From: Citrobacter sp. Awk 4
Lineage (GTDB): Bacteria; Pseudomonadota; Gammaproteobacteria; Enterobacterales; Enterobacteriaceae
DNA: 64,000 nucleotides
Reading direction: 5' to 3'
Assembly (NCBI RefSeq): GCF_028069725.1
Contig: NZ_JANEWG010000005.1
Coordinates: forward strand, 1 to 64,000
The position numbers and the translations under genes are program-made. Each line of letters starts with the position of its first letter. The first letter of the stretch is position 1. Below the pieces are notes generated by a model, which worked only from the letters and a program-made list of their open reading frames with translations, did not search any database and was not told where the DNA came from. Below are positions 1-10,096 of the stretch, in pieces.

Positions 1-81
1 ATTTATGATTAACAATTCGGTTTTAACGAGACAATGAAGCCTTACGCCTTGCCGAAATATAGGAATACGTTGAATAAAAAA

Positions 82-107
82 GGCCTGAGATTTTTCAACC
101 TCAGGCC
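82..107 (-). terminator. Rho-independent terminator of dnaKJ
   Basis: An 8-bp perfect stem (GGCCTGAG pairing with CTCAGGCC, loop of about 10 nt) lies about 25 bp past the dnaJ stop. Read on the minus strand it is followed by a run of six T, the classic intrinsic terminator form. Confidence 0.85.
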
Positions 108-130
108 CTGGTTCGATCTCATGCAAGCAA

Positions 131-1264
131 CTAGCGAGTCAAATCATCGAAGAATTTTTTCACGCCATCGAAAAAGCTTTTTGAACGCGGGCTGTTTTTC
201 TCGCCCGTTGGGCCACCAAAGCTATCCTGAAGATCTTGCAAAAGTTGCTTCTGTTTGTCATTCAGGCCAACCGGCGTTTCGACGACAACGCGGCAGAGTA
301 AATCACCCTGTGCGCCACCGCGTACAGACTTCACGCCTTTGCCGCGCATACGGAACAATTTGCCGGTCTGCGTTTCGCCAGGCACCTTCAGCTTCACGCG
401 GCCATCCAGCGTTGGGACTTCAATCTCACCGCCAAGCGCCGCCATTGCGAAGTTGATTGGTACTTCACAATACAGGTTGTTACCTTCACGCTCGAAAATC
501 GGGTGCTGTTTTACCTGCACCTGAACGTACAGATCACCTGCTGGCGCGCCATGCTCACCGGCTTCACCTTCACCAGAAAGACGAATGCGATCGCCAGTAT
601 CCACGCCTGCCGGGATTTTAACGGACAGCGTTTTACTTTTCTCAACGCGACCATGACCGTGGCATTTGTTACACGGATCTTTGATCAGCGTACCGCGGCC
701 CTGACAGTGCGGACAGGTCTGCTGTACAGCGAAAAAGCCCTGACGCATCTGTACCTGGCCAGAACCGTGACAGGTTGGACAGGTCTGCGGTTTAGTACCT
801 GATTTCGCGCCGCTGCCGTGGCAAATATCACACTCTTCCAGCGTCGGGATCCGGATCTCTTTGGTGACGCCACGCACGGCTTCTTCCAGAGTGAGATCCA
901 TGTTGTAACGTAAATCAGCACCACGTGAGGCGCGCTGACGGCCACGACCACCGCCAAAGATATCGCCAAACACGTCACCAAAGATATCGCTGAAGTCAGC
1001 CCCGCCGCCAAAACCGCCGCCGCCGCCCATACCGCCTTGCTCAAACGCAGCATGGCCGTACTGATCGTAAGCCGCACGTTTTTGTGCATCGGTCAGGACC
1101 TCATAGGCTTCTTTGATCTCTTTGAATTTGGCTTCGGCCTCTTTATCACCCTGGTTACGGTCCGGGTGAAATTTCATGGCCAGGCGCTTGTAGGCCTTTT
1201 TGATTTCACGCTCTTCCGCTGATTTGGAAACGCCTAAAATCTCGTAATAGTCTTGCTTAGCCAT
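131..1264 (-). CDS. dnaJ: Chaperone DnaJ (Hsp40)
   Basis: Co-chaperone that delivers unfolded clients to DnaK and stimulates its ATPase in the cytoplasm. The 377-residue product has every class I element in order: an N-terminal J domain with the HPD motif at residues 33-35, a Gly/Phe-rich linker at about 75-110, and four CxxCxGxG zinc repeats ([32 protein letters not shown]) at about 145-205. The C-terminal substrate-binding domains follow. Length is one residue more than the E. coli protein. It follows dnaK by 85 bp on the same strand and shares its heat-shock promoter. Confidence 0.98.
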   Translation of the reverse strand: MAKQDYYEILGVSKSAEEREIKKAYKRLAMKFHPDRNQGDKEAEAKFKEIKEAYEVLTDAQKRAAYDQYGHAAFEQGGMGGGGGFGGGADFSDIFGDVFGDIFGGGRGRQRASRGADLRYNMDLTLEEAVRGVTKEIRIPTLEECDICHGSGAKSGTKPQTCPTCHGSGQVQMRQGFFAVQQTCPHCQGRGTLIKDPCNKCHGHGRVEKSKTLSVKIPAGVDTGDRIRLSGEGEAGEHGAPAGDLYVQVQVKQHPIFEREGNNLYCEVPINFAMAALGGEIEVPTLDGRVKLKVPGETQTGKLFRMRGKGVKSVRGGAQGDLLCRVVVETPVGLNDKQKQLLQDLQDSFGGPTGEKNSPRSKSFFDGVKKFFDDLTR

Positions 1265-1293
1265 CTCTTTTTATCTGCCCTTAACATGCATAA

Positions 1294-1322
1294 ACGGGCG
1301 GAGAGGAAACCTCTTCGCCCGT
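1294..1322 (-). promoter_or_regulatory. Hairpin in dnaK-dnaJ spacer
   Basis: A 13-bp stem (ACGGGCG plus GAGAGG against CCTCTT plus CGCCCGT, one G-T wobble, 3-nt loop) fills the short spacer between dnaK and dnaJ. It has no T tract, so it is more likely an RNA processing, stability or partial attenuation element than a full terminator. It could contribute to lower expression of DnaJ than DnaK; that role is inferred. Confidence 0.6.
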
Positions 1323-1349
1323 GTCAGTAATTACCCAATCAAAGGGCGA

Positions 1350-3266
1350 TTATTTTTTGTCTTTCACTTCTTCAAACTCAGCGTCGACAACATCATCATC
1401 TTTCGCATTGTTTGCGGAAGCATCAGCTGAACCAGCCTGTTGCTGTGCATGCTGCTGCTGAGCGATTTCCATCAGTTTCTGGGAAACCTGAGCCAGCGCC
1501 TGCATTTTTGCTTCGATGTCTGCTTTGTCTTCACCTTTCAAAGATGCTTCCAGCGCAGTCAGAGCGGACTCGATGGCAGTTTTGTCGTCAGCCGGCAATT
1601 TATCGCCTGCTTCTTCAACCTGCTTACGCGTGCTGTGCAGCAGATGGTCACCCTGGTTACGGGTCTGAACCAGCTCTTCAAACTTACGGTCAGATTCTGC
1701 GTTCGCTTCTGCTTCGCGAACCATTTTCTGAATTTCTTCTTCGTTCAGACCAGAAGACGCTTTGATGGTGATCTTCTGCTCTTTACCGCTGTTTTTGTCT
1801 TTCGCGGAAACGTGCAGGATACCATCGGCATCAATATCGAAGGTCACTTCGATCTGCGGCATACCGCGCGGTGCCGGGCTGATGCCATCCAGGTTAAACT
1901 GACCCAGATCTTTGTTATCAGCGGCTCGTTTACGTTCACCCTGCAGCACATGGATGGTTACCGCAGACTGGTTGTCTTCAGCGGTAGAGAACACCTGGCT
2001 GTGCTTGGTCGGGATGGTGGTGTTTTTAGCGATCAGCGGAGTCATCACGCCGCCCATGGTTTCGATACCCAGAGACAGCGGGGTAACGTCCAGCAGCAGC
2101 ACGTCTTTCACATCACCGGTCAATACACCACCCTGAACAGCAGCACCGATTGCAACCGCTTCGTCCGGGTTAACGTCTTTACGCGGTTCTTTACCGAAGA
2201 ATTCAGCCACTTTCTTCTGAACCATTGGCATACGCGTCTGACCACCCACCAGGATAACGTCCTGAACGTCAGAAACAGACAGGCCAGCATCCTGCAGAGC
2301 AACTTTCAGCGGCTCGATAGAACGGTTTACCAGGTCTTCGACCAGGCTTTCCAGTTTCGCACGGGTCACTTTGATGTTCATGTGTTTCGGACCGGTCGCG
2401 TCTGCAGTGATGTACGGCAGGTTCACGTCGGTCTGCTGCGCAGAAGACAGTTCGATTTTCGCTTTTTCTGCGGCTTCTTTCAGGCGCTGCATTGCCAGCG
2501 GGTCGTTACGCAGGTCAATGCCCTGATCTTTCTTAAATTCGTCAACCAGATAGTTGATCATACGGCTGTCGAAGTCTTCACCACCGAGGTGAGTATCACC
2601 ATTGGTTGCCAGTACTTCGAAGGTTTTTTCGCCATCAACTTCGTCGATTTCGATAATAGAGATATCAAAAGTACCGCCACCGAGGTCATATACCGCGATA
2701 GTACGGTTGCCGACTTCTTTATCCAGGCCGTAAGCCAGCGCTGCTGCTGTCGGTTCGTTGATGATACGTTTGACTTCCAGACCTGCGATACGGCCAGCGT
2801 CTTTGGTTGCCTGACGCTGAGCATCGTTGAAGTATGCAGGTACAGTGATAACCGCTTCAGTTACTGGCTCGCCCAGATAATCTTCAGCCGTTTTCTTCAT
2901 TTTCTTCAGCACTTCAGCAGAGATCTGCGGCGGTGCCATTTTCTGACCTTTAACATCAATCCATGCATCACCGTTGTCAGCACCGATGATTTTGTACGGC
3001 ATGATGGCTTCATCACGCTGTACTTCTTCGTCCTGGAAGCGGCGGCCAATCAGGCGTTTAATCGCAAACAGAGTGTTTTGCGGGTTTGTCACTGCCTGAC
3101 GTTTAGCCGGCTGACCAACCAGAGTTTCACCATCCTGGGTATAAGCAATGATAGAAGGCGTGGTGCGATCGCCCTCGGCATTCTCCAGCACACGTGCTTG
3201 AGTTCCATCCATAATCGCTACACAAGAGTTGGTAGTACCCAGGTCGATACCAATAATTTTACCCAT
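1350..3266 (-). CDS. dnaK: Molecular chaperone DnaK (Hsp70)
   Basis: Central ATP-dependent Hsp70 chaperone. It works with DnaJ and GrpE in folding and disaggregation, and it controls sigma-32. The 638-residue sequence opens with the nucleotide-binding signature [16 protein letters not shown] and carries the phosphate motif [10 protein letters not shown] near 195-205. It has the interdomain linker region [18 protein letters not shown] near 390, then a beta-sandwich and helical lid. It ends in an acidic tail closing with EEVKDKK, typical of cytosolic Hsp70s. It is the first gene of dnaK-dnaJ and is preceded by a sigma-32 type promoter. Confidence 0.99.
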   Translation of the reverse strand: MGKIIGIDLGTTNSCVAIMDGTQARVLENAEGDRTTPSIIAYTQDGETLVGQPAKRQAVTNPQNTLFAIKRLIGRRFQDEEVQRDEAIMPYKIIGADNGDAWIDVKGQKMAPPQISAEVLKKMKKTAEDYLGEPVTEAVITVPAYFNDAQRQATKDAGRIAGLEVKRIINEPTAAALAYGLDKEVGNRTIAVYDLGGGTFDISIIEIDEVDGEKTFEVLATNGDTHLGGEDFDSRMINYLVDEFKKDQGIDLRNDPLAMQRLKEAAEKAKIELSSAQQTDVNLPYITADATGPKHMNIKVTRAKLESLVEDLVNRSIEPLKVALQDAGLSVSDVQDVILVGGQTRMPMVQKKVAEFFGKEPRKDVNPDEAVAIGAAVQGGVLTGDVKDVLLLDVTPLSLGIETMGGVMTPLIAKNTTIPTKHSQVFSTAEDNQSAVTIHVLQGERKRAADNKDLGQFNLDGISPAPRGMPQIEVTFDIDADGILHVSAKDKNSGKEQKITIKASSGLNEEEIQKMVREAEANAESDRKFEELVQTRNQGDHLLHSTRKQVEEAGDKLPADDKTAIESALTALEASLKGEDKADIEAKMQALAQVSQKLMEIAQQQHAQQQAGSADASANNAKDDDVVDAEFEEVKDKK

Positions 3267-3386
3267 CTAAACGTCTCCACTAAAAATTCGGTCATCATGT
3301 GGTTGTGAATCTGTAATAAGGGCGAAACGTGCGGTTTCAACTACCCTGAATCGTTTTTTTTCAGACTCACTCACTGCGGTTGACTA

Positions 3387-3421
3387 CAAGATGGGGTCGT
3401 AACCCACGTCATCAAGGGGGG
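3387..3421 (-). promoter_or_regulatory. Sigma-32 heat-shock promoter of dnaK
   Basis: Read on the minus strand, CCCCCTTGATGA (ending near 3410) is followed at heat-shock promoter spacing by CCCCATCT (from about 3396 downward). This matches the RpoH consensus (CTTGAA and CCCCATnT) and closely resembles E. coli dnaK P1. It lies about 120-155 bp upstream of the dnaK start. Confidence 0.85.
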
Positions 3422-3623
3422 CATGAAAATTTTTTTTACTGCGAAGAGAAAATAAATACGCAAAAAGCATAATAAGACGACTGTACCTCGACCAGAAAAG
3501 TGCTTTTATCCCTTTTCTGGCACCTTTATAAGACCGAAATCCAGACTGTCCCTCACGAAAAGCGCAGTCTCTCTGTCTCTTTTCGATGGGCCAATGAGTG
3601 CGACATAAACGGTGTAAACGCGG

Positions 3624-3639
3624 TGTGATCGGCGTCACT
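3624..3639 (+). promoter_or_regulatory. Candidate CRP site upstream of satP
   Basis: TGTGA, six bases, then TCACT matches the CRP consensus TGTGA-N6-TCACA at 9 of 10 core positions. It sits about 160 bp upstream of satP. An A/T-rich possible -10 (TAAAAA at 3663-3668) lies at a spacing compatible with class II activation. Cyclic-AMP control fits an acetate/succinate transporter; activation is inferred. Confidence 0.5.
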
Positions 3640-3797
3640 CAAAAGTAAAACGCGCACTTGAGTAAAAATACTTCGTTTTACCCATGATAGATCATAGACA
3701 GCCCCCATCCCCATGATTATTATGCCGCGCCCCGAACTCATACTGCTTTTTCGGGGAAACTATTTCACCATTCAATCAATGATGATTTTGAGGAATT

Positions 3798-4364
3798 ATG
3801 GGCAACACTAAGTTGGCTAATCCGGCGCCGCTGGGCCTGATGGGTTTCGGCATGACCACCATTCTGCTTAACCTGCATAACGTGGGTTTATTTGCTCTTG
3901 ACGGTATTATTCTCGCGATGGGGATTTTCTACGGCGGTATCGCGCAAATCTTTGCCGGTCTGCTGGAATACAAGAAAGGCAACACCTTCGGCTTAACCGC
4001 ATTCACCTCTTACGGCTCCTTCTGGCTGACACTGGTCGCGATCCTGTTAATGCCGAAAATGGGTCTGACAGATGCACCTAATACACAGTTCCTGGGCGTC
4101 TATTTGGGACTGTGGGGCGTGTTCACGCTGTTCATGTTCTTCGGTACGCTGAAAGGCAACCGTGCACTGCAGTTTGTCTTCCTGAGTCTGACAGTGCTGT
4201 TTGCTCTGCTGGCTGTCGGCAACATCGGCGGTAATGCAGCGGTGATCCACTTTGCAGGCTGGGTGGGCTTAGTTTGCGGTTCCAGCGCCATCTATCTGGC
4301 CATGGGCGAAGTGCTGAACGAACAGTTTGGGCGCACCATTCTGCCTATCGGCGAAGCGCACTAA
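3798..4364 (+). CDS. satP: Succinate-acetate/proton symporter SatP
   Basis: Inner-membrane uptake protein of the GPR1/FUN34/YaaH family that takes up acetate and succinate with protons. The 188-residue length equals E. coli SatP. The family signature NPAPLGLMGFGMTTILLN lies at residues 8-25, and six hydrophobic segments follow. A TGAGGA ribosome site precedes the ATG. It is transcribed alone, divergently from dnaK, and ends in a strong intrinsic terminator. Confidence 0.96.
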   Translation: MGNTKLANPAPLGLMGFGMTTILLNLHNVGLFALDGIILAMGIFYGGIAQIFAGLLEYKKGNTFGLTAFTSYGSFWLTLVAILLMPKMGLTDAPNTQFLGVYLGLWGVFTLFMFFGTLKGNRALQFVFLSLTVLFALLAVGNIGGNAAVIHFAGWVGLVCGSSAIYLAMGEVLNEQFGRTILPIGEAH

Positions 4365-4371
4365 TTTTTTG

Positions 4372-4402
4372 ATATCCCCCCGACCGGGGGGATATTTTTT
4401 TA
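4372..4402 (+). terminator. Rho-independent terminator of satP
   Basis: A 10-bp perfect stem (ATATCCCCCC / GGGGGGATAT, loop GACC) is followed by a run of T, starting 7 bp after the satP stop. It also lies just past the convergent MFS gene, but it lacks a T tract in that direction. Confidence 0.9.
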
Positions 4403-4405
4403 CTC

Positions 4406-5707
4406 TTATTGCAGTTTTGCCGCTTCATGGATATCACGGTAATAAATATCCTGACGCAGCCACATTCCTAATCCCAGCCCTATCAGCGATAACGCCAGCA
4501 CATACCAGGCAGGTGCCATCGGCGAAATGCCCATCAGCACAGTGACGAAAATCGGCGTCAGTCCCCCAAAAATCGCATACGAGACATTGTAAGAAAATGA
4601 AATACCGGTGAAGCGAACCTCCGCCGGGAAAGCTCTGACCATGACATAGGGCACCGCCCCTACCACACCGACACACAACCCGACAACGCCATAGAGGAAG
4701 AAGAGTTGCTCCGGATGCGCGCCTGATAAGTGATAAAAGAGCCAGCTTGAGCAGGCCAGCAGCAGACTCCCCACAATGAAGGTCTTACTGGCACCAAAAC
4801 GATCGGCGGCCAATCCAGCCAGCAAACATCCCACACACAGCATGATGGTCGCGATGCTGTTTGCCTGCAGGGTCAGGGCTGGCGCAAAGCCGTACTGTTT
4901 TTGCAGCCAGACGGGCGACATCAAAATCACTACCACAATACCTGCCGACAAAAGCCAGGTCAGCAGCATCGAGACCACCACCGCTTTTCGGTGGTTAACC
5001 ACAACGGATTTTACCGGAAGCTCCTGCGCCAGCGCTTTACGACGCTGCATTTCGAGGAAGATGGGCGTTTCCTGTAACCAGCGACGTAGATACATCGCCA
5101 CAAAGCCGAAAACACCGCCGAGCAGGAAGGGAATACGCCAGCCATAATCGTGTACTGCCTGTTGAGTCATGCTGGTGTTAATCAGCGTGGCAACGACAGA
5201 GCCGAGCAGGATCCCCACCGTCAATCCCGCGGTCAACGTCCCACAGGCGATCCCTATCCGACGTTCAGGCACATGTTCCGCCACAAACACCCACGCGCCA
5301 GGGACTTCACCGCCAATGGCCGCCCCCTGCAAAATGCGCATCAGCAACAGCAGCAACGGCGCCAGAATCCCCAGGGAGGAAAAGGTAGGTAACAGACCTA
5401 TCGCCAGCGTCGGCACGGCCATCAGCAAAATGCTCAGGGTGAACATTTTTTTACGCCCCACCCTGTCGCCAAAATGCGCCATGATGATGCCCCCCAGTGG
5501 ACGCGCCAGATAACCGGCAGCAAAGATGCCAAAGGTTTGCACCTGACGGAGCCATTCCGGGATATCAGCAGGGAAAAACAGTTCGCCAACGACAGCCGCG
5601 AAGAAGACAAAAATAATGAAGTCATAAAACTCAAGCGCACCACCGAGAGCGGCGAGCGTAAGGGTTTTATAATCCTGACGATTCAGAGGTCGTGTGTGTT
5701 GTGACAT
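4406..5707 (-). CDS. MFS transporter, metabolite:H+ symporter type
   Basis: A 433-residue inner-membrane carrier with about 12 hydrophobic segments. The motif-A loop GDRVGRKKMF sits in the first half, and the N-terminal GGALEFYDFIIFVFF resembles the ProP/ShiA/KgtP-like MHS subfamily. The substrate cannot be read from the sequence; such proteins carry organic acids, osmolytes or shikimate. It lies 125 bp downstream of mog on the same strand. At this position E. coli has no gene between mog and satP, so it is a lineage-specific insertion. Confidence 0.85.
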   Translation of the reverse strand: MSQHTRPLNRQDYKTLTLAALGGALEFYDFIIFVFFAAVVGELFFPADIPEWLRQVQTFGIFAAGYLARPLGGIIMAHFGDRVGRKKMFTLSILLMAVPTLAIGLLPTFSSLGILAPLLLLLMRILQGAAIGGEVPGAWVFVAEHVPERRIGIACGTLTAGLTVGILLGSVVATLINTSMTQQAVHDYGWRIPFLLGGVFGFVAMYLRRWLQETPIFLEMQRRKALAQELPVKSVVVNHRKAVVVSMLLTWLLSAGIVVVILMSPVWLQKQYGFAPALTLQANSIATIMLCVGCLLAGLAADRFGASKTFIVGSLLLACSSWLFYHLSGAHPEQLFFLYGVVGLCVGVVGAVPYVMVRAFPAEVRFTGISFSYNVSYAIFGGLTPIFVTVLMGISPMAPAWYVLALSLIGLGLGMWLRQDIYYRDIHEAAKLQ

Positions 5708-5832
5708 AGCAAACCATGAATAAAGTGGAGTAATTGATTTTATTTAGCGATATATGTAAATCAAAAATTACTATATCGTAAACAATTCAATACTCCACTC
5801 ACTTCACCGCTTATGTCATGAAACGGTTAACT

Positions 5833-6420
5833 TCAGGTATTTGTATCGCGAATAGCGCTTTTCGGGCGGAATGATGCTACCACTTCGGGTGCTGTTTCCA
5901 CATACGGGCCATCCAGAAGCTGTATACAATACGGTACACTGGCAAAAATCCCCGCCACCAGCGCTTTGCCGTCTGCATCTTTCACCCCTTCCAGCGTTTC
6001 TTTGATGGATTTAGGTTGTCCAGGCAAATTGAGGATCAACGCCTGTTTGCGAATAACGCCCACCTGGCGAGAAAGAATCGCTGTTGGCACAAAGTGCAGG
6101 CTGATCTGGCGCATCTGTTCGCCAAAACCGGGCATTTCCCGGTCAGCGACGGCGAGCGTCGCATCTGGCGTCACATCGCGGCGCGCAGGTCCGGTTCCAC
6201 CTGTCGTCAGCACCAGGTGGCAACTCATCTCGTCGACCAGTTCACACAGCGTTTGTTCAATAATCGCCTGTTCATCCGGTATCAGCCGGGTTTCAACTTC
6301 AAAAGGAGTCGTCAGGGCGGCCGCCAGCCACTCTTCCAGAGCCGGGATACCTTTGTCCTGATAAACACCGCTGGAGGCGCGGTCTGAGATGGAAACTAAG
6401 CCAATACGTAAGGTGTTCAT
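5833..6420 (-). CDS. mog: Molybdopterin adenylyltransferase
   Basis: Adenylates molybdopterin before molybdenum insertion by MoeA, in molybdenum cofactor synthesis. The 195-residue product has the MoCF/MogA nucleotide-binding motif TTGGTGPARRDVTPDA near residue 75-90 and the family length. It lies about 112 bp after talB on the same strand, as in E. coli. Confidence 0.97.
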   Translation of the reverse strand: MNTLRIGLVSISDRASSGVYQDKGIPALEEWLAAALTTPFEVETRLIPDEQAIIEQTLCELVDEMSCHLVLTTGGTGPARRDVTPDATLAVADREMPGFGEQMRQISLHFVPTAILSRQVGVIRKQALILNLPGQPKSIKETLEGVKDADGKALVAGIFASVPYCIQLLDGPYVETAPEVVASFRPKSAIRDTNT

Positions 6421-6496
6421 GATTATTCCGTTTAAACAGTCTCGTTAAACAGAATGATACACTGTGGAAGGATGGACAGACAGGTTTCAGAAGAGG

Positions 6497-6526
6497 TTAG
6501 CGTGACCCGTATCAGAGCCACGCTAA
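6497..6526 (-). terminator. Hairpin after talB
   Basis: An 8-bp inverted repeat (TTAGCGTG / CACGCTAA, about 14-nt loop) begins a few bases after the talB stop. There is no T tract after it on the minus strand, so it may stabilise the talB 3' end or terminate only weakly before mog. Confidence 0.45.
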
Positions 6527-6532
6527 AAATGA

Positions 6533-7486
6533 TTACAGCAGGTCGCCGATCATTTTTTCCAGTTTCCCCTGGTCTACCGCAAACTTACGGATACCATCCG
6601 CCAGTTTGTCTACAGCCATTGGGTCCTGGTTGTGCTGCCACAGGAATTCAGACTCAGTGATGCGTTCCGGACGCGCTTTCACTTCGCCAGAGAAGGACAG
6701 TTTACGCTCAACGGCGCCTTCGCTTTCAGCCAGCTCTTTCAGCAGTGCAGGCGCGATAGTCAGGCGATCGCAACCCGCCAGCTCCAGAATTTCACCCATG
6801 TTGCGGAAGCTTGCGCCCATCACAACGGTTTCGTAACCGTGCTGTTTGTAGTACTCGTAGATTTCCGTGACAGAAACCACGCCTGGATCTTCAGCCGGTG
6901 CGTACTCTTTTTTGTCGGTATTGGTTTTATACCAGTCAAGAATACGGCCAACGAACGGAGAAATCAGGTACACGCCTGCTTCTGCGCATGCACGCGCCTG
7001 CGCGAAGGAGAACAGCAGAGTCAGGTTACAGTTGATGCCTTCTTTTTCCAGCTGCTCCGCAGCACGAATACCCTGCCAGGTGGAAGCCAGTTTGATCAGA
7101 ATACGATCGTTGCTGATACCCGCATCGTTGTAGAGTTTGATCAGACGTTTAGCTTTCGCGATAGACGCTTCGGTGTCGTAAGACAGACGCGCGTCAACTT
7201 CGGTAGAGATACGGCCAGGGACCAGTTTCAGGATCTCCAGACCAATATTCACCGCCAGCTTGTCGGTTGCATCAACCACTTGCTGTGCGCGATCGTTACT
7301 CTGCTGTTTAGCCCAGGCAACGGCGTCGTCAATCAGCTTACGGTATTCCGGGATTTGCGCTGCATTCAGAATGAGAGAAGGGTTAGTTGTGGCATCCTGC
7401 GGCTGGTACAGCTTCATTGCCGCGATGTCTCCGGTGTCAGCCACCACGGTAGTGAACTGACGAAGGGAGGTCAATTTGTCCGTCAT
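6533..7486 (-). CDS. talB: Transaldolase B
   Basis: Cytoplasmic enzyme of the non-oxidative pentose phosphate pathway, moving a dihydroxyacetone unit from sedoheptulose 7-phosphate to glyceraldehyde 3-phosphate. The start at 7486 ([10 protein letters not shown]) gives the usual 317 residues; an in-frame extension upstream has no family support. The Schiff-base lysine is K132 in [12 protein letters not shown], with D17 and E96-type residues in place. It is divergent from yaaJ across 272 bp. Confidence 0.98.
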   Translation of the reverse strand: MTDKLTSLRQFTTVVADTGDIAAMKLYQPQDATTNPSLILNAAQIPEYRKLIDDAVAWAKQQSNDRAQQVVDATDKLAVNIGLEILKLVPGRISTEVDARLSYDTEASIAKAKRLIKLYNDAGISNDRILIKLASTWQGIRAAEQLEKEGINCNLTLLFSFAQARACAEAGVYLISPFVGRILDWYKTNTDKKEYAPAEDPGVVSVTEIYEYYKQHGYETVVMGASFRNMGEILELAGCDRLTIAPALLKELAESEGAVERKLSFSGEVKARPERITESEFLWQHNQDPMAVDKLADGIRKFAVDQGKLEKMIGDLL

Positions 7487-7758
7487 GATAGTGTTTCTCT
7501 TTAAACAGCTTGTTAGGGGGATGTAACCGGTCTGCCCTGATGATAACACGACGTACTGACATCGCAACCGAAGACAACACGGTTAACCGCCCGATGCGGT
7601 TTTTAACACGACATTGACCCTGCGCGGCATTGCTGACCACGCTCTTGTGTATCATAGGATTCTGTTATCAATCATCTTGTAGGGTATATACTGCATAGGA
7701 ATTGGTAACGCTTACACAGAGAAATCGAAACGTACCGGCATCAACAAGAGGGATGTTA

Positions 7759-9204
7759 ATGCCTGATTTTTTATCATTTATTAATGACGTACTTTGGGGA
7801 TCGGTGATGATCTACCTGCTCTTTGGCGCAGGATGTTGGTTCACTTACCGTACCGGGCTCGTTCAATTTCGCTATCTTCGCCAGTTTGGCAAAAGTCTGA
7901 AAAATAGCCTTACCCCACAACCCGGCGGCTTAACGTCATTTCAGGCACTGTGCACCAGTCTTGCCGCCCGTATTGGCAGCGGTAATTTAGCGGGCGTCGC
8001 TGTCGCAATCACCGCAGGCGGCCCCGGCGCAGTATTCTGGATGTGGGTGTCAGCGCTAGTCGGTATGGCGACATCCTTTGCTGAATGCTCGCTCGCCCAA
8101 CTCTATAAAGAACGCGACAGTAAAGGCCAGTTTCGCGGCGGTCCCGCCTGGTATATGGCGCGAGGGCTCGGCATGCGTTGGATGGGCGTTATCTTTGCCA
8201 TCTTCTTACTCATTGCTTACGGTATTATTTTTAACAGCGTCCAGGCAAACTCTGTTGCGCGGGCACTGAATTTTGCCTTTGACATCCCCCCCCTCTATTC
8301 CGGTCTGGCACTCGCGTCTCTGGCATTGCTGGTGATCATCCGTGGAATCAAAAGTGTCGCACGGATCATGCAGTGGTTCGTCCCCGTAATGGCCGTGCTG
8401 TGGCTGACCGCCAGTGTGACGATCTGTGTCTGGCATATAGACCAACTCCCCGGCGTCATTACCGCTATTGTGAAGAGTGCCTTCGGCTGGCAGGAAGCAA
8501 CTGCTGGAGTCGCTGGCTATACGCTCAGCCAGGCCATTACCAGTGGATTTCAGCGGGGCATGTTCTCGAATGAAGCCGGTATGGGATCTACGCCTAACGC
8601 CGCAGCAGCGGCGGCATCATGGCCTCCCCATCCTGCCGCACAAGGCATTGTGCAAATGTTCGGTGTGTTTACCGACACGGTGATTATTTGTACGGCCAGC
8701 GCCATGATCATTTTACTGGCTGACCACGGCACCGCTTATATGCCAACCGAAGGTATTCAGCTTGTTCAGCGGGCAATGACCTCATTGGCCGGAGAATGGG
8801 GAGCTGGATTCGTCGCGTTGATTGTGGTGCTGTTTGCCTTCAGCTCGATCGTCGCCAACTATATTTACGCCGAAAATAACCTGATTTTTCTTCAACTGAA
8901 CAATGCCCGGAATATCTGGATTTTGCGTATAACCACCGTCGGTATCGTTGTCCTGGGAACGCTGCTGAGCCTGCCCGTGGTATGGCAACTGGCCGACATC
9001 ATTATGGCCTGCATGGCGATCACCAACCTGACGGCAATTTTGTTACTTTCTCCGGTGGTGTATACCCTGGCGGGAGATTACCTGCGTCAGCGTAAACTCG
9101 GCGTACAGCCTGTATTTGATCCTCTACGTTATCCTGATATCAGCCAACAGCTGGCACCGGGGAGCTGGGAAGAGACACAGGACGATCGGGATGACACAAG
9201 GTAA
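7759..9204 (+). CDS. yaaJ: Alanine/sodium symporter family protein YaaJ
   Basis: Inner-membrane AGCS-family (alanine or glycine:cation symporter) transporter of 481 residues with about 11 hydrophobic segments. Family blocks visible include FGAGCWFTYRTG, GSGNLAGVAVAITAGGPGAVFWMW and FSNEAGMGSTPNAAAA. I chose the start at 7759 because AAGAGGGATGTTA precedes it and the protein then aligns with E. coli YaaJ (MPDFFSF); the longer ORF from 7702 adds 19 residues without support. The exact substrate is unproven. Confidence 0.93.
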   Translation: MPDFLSFINDVLWGSVMIYLLFGAGCWFTYRTGLVQFRYLRQFGKSLKNSLTPQPGGLTSFQALCTSLAARIGSGNLAGVAVAITAGGPGAVFWMWVSALVGMATSFAECSLAQLYKERDSKGQFRGGPAWYMARGLGMRWMGVIFAIFLLIAYGIIFNSVQANSVARALNFAFDIPPLYSGLALASLALLVIIRGIKSVARIMQWFVPVMAVLWLTASVTICVWHIDQLPGVITAIVKSAFGWQEATAGVAGYTLSQAITSGFQRGMFSNEAGMGSTPNAAAAAASWPPHPAAQGIVQMFGVFTDTVIICTASAMIILLADHGTAYMPTEGIQLVQRAMTSLAGEWGAGFVALIVVLFAFSSIVANYIYAENNLIFLQLNNARNIWILRITTVGIVVLGTLLSLPVVWQLADIIMACMAITNLTAILLLSPVVYTLAGDYLRQRKLGVQPVFDPLRYPDISQQLAPGSWEETQDDRDDTR

Positions 9205-9273
9205 TCGCAACCATCGATCAATTCTGTCGTTTTTTTTGCTAAAGTCGCAGTAAATTTCCCGCAAGGACTGGAT

Positions 9274-10047
9274 ATGCTGATTCTCATTTCACCTGCAAAA
9301 ACGCTCGATTATCAGAGCCCGCTGGCGACTACGCGTCATACCCTGCCCGAGTTGCTGGATCACTCCCAGCAGCTTATCCGCGAAGCGCGTAAACTCTCTG
9401 CGCCACAGATTGGTAAACTGATGGGGGTAAGCGACAAGCTGGCCGACCTCAATGCCACCCGCTTTCACGACTGGCAACCCAACTTCACCCCCGAGAATGC
9501 GCGTCAGGCCATTCTCGCGTTCAAAGGGGATGTCTACACCGGACTGCGCGCGGAAACCTTCAGCGATGCGGATTTTGACTTCGCCCAGCAACATTTACGC
9601 ATGCTCTCCGGCTTGTATGGCGTTTTGCGCCCGCTGGATTTGATGCAACCTTATCGACTGGAAATGGGGATTCGCCTTGAAAACGCGAAAGGGAAAGACC
9701 TCTACCAATTCTGGGGCGATACCATCACTGAAAAGCTCAATGAAGCCCTGAAAGCACAAGGTGATCAGGTGGTTATCAACCTGGCGTCAGACGAATACTT
9801 TAAATCAGTGAAGCCGAAGAAACTGAACGCCGAACTTATCAAACCGGTTTTCCTTGATGAGAAAAACGGCAAGTTCAAGGTCATCAGTTTCTACGCCAAA
9901 AAAGCGCGCGGTCTGATGAGCCGCTACATTATTGAAAATCGCCTGACGACACCGGAACAACTTACCGGGTTTAACAGCGAAGGTTATTTCTTTGATGAAG
10001 AAGCGTCTGGACAGGGTGAACTGGTGTTTAAACGCCACGAGCAGTAA
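9274..10047 (+). CDS. yaaA: Peroxide stress protein YaaA (DUF328)
   Basis: A 257-residue cytoplasmic protein of the UPF0246 family. In E. coli it is an OxyR-induced factor that lowers free iron during hydrogen peroxide stress and binds DNA. The start [16 protein letters not shown] and the block [18 protein letters not shown] near the C-terminus are family hallmarks. It lies 69 bp after yaaJ on the same strand. The yaaX gene that separates yaaA from thrC in E. coli is absent. Confidence 0.95.
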   Translation: MLILISPAKTLDYQSPLATTRHTLPELLDHSQQLIREARKLSAPQIGKLMGVSDKLADLNATRFHDWQPNFTPENARQAILAFKGDVYTGLRAETFSDADFDFAQQHLRMLSGLYGVLRPLDLMQPYRLEMGIRLENAKGKDLYQFWGDTITEKLNEALKAQGDQVVINLASDEYFKSVKPKKLNAELIKPVFLDEKNGKFKVISFYAKKARGLMSRYIIENRLTTPEQLTGFNSEGYFFDEEASGQGELVFKRHEQ

Positions 10048-10055
10048 CTAAAGTA

Positions 10056-10090
10056 TGCCGGATAAGACGCATCAGCGTCGCTATCCGGCA
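10056..10090. repeat. REP element between yaaA and thrC
   Basis: An imperfect palindrome TGCCGGATAAGACGC / GCGTCGCTATCCGGCA matches the enterobacterial REP consensus and lies between the convergent ends of yaaA and thrC. It may protect 3' ends or act as a weak terminator. Confidence 0.8.
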
Positions 10091-10096
10091 CAGCAA

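Larger units (their letters stand above)
3267..3797. other. dnaK/satP divergent intergenic region
   Basis: These 531 bp lie between the divergent starts of dnaK and satP. They contain the dnaK heat-shock promoter, a candidate CRP site for satP, and A/T-rich sequence around 3425-3480. The yaaW and yaaI genes found here in E. coli are absent. I see no convincing protein gene in it. Confidence 0.7.

Noticed and set aside
1440..3308. A 622-codon open frame antisense to dnaK
   Set aside because: Long antisense frames opposite dnaK are a known by-product of its strong codon bias. The translation shows no family features, and no ribosome site or promoter is evident.
3384..3638. Minus-strand ORF of 84 codons upstream of dnaK
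   Set aside because: It covers the sigma-32 promoter itself and has no features of yaaI or any other protein.
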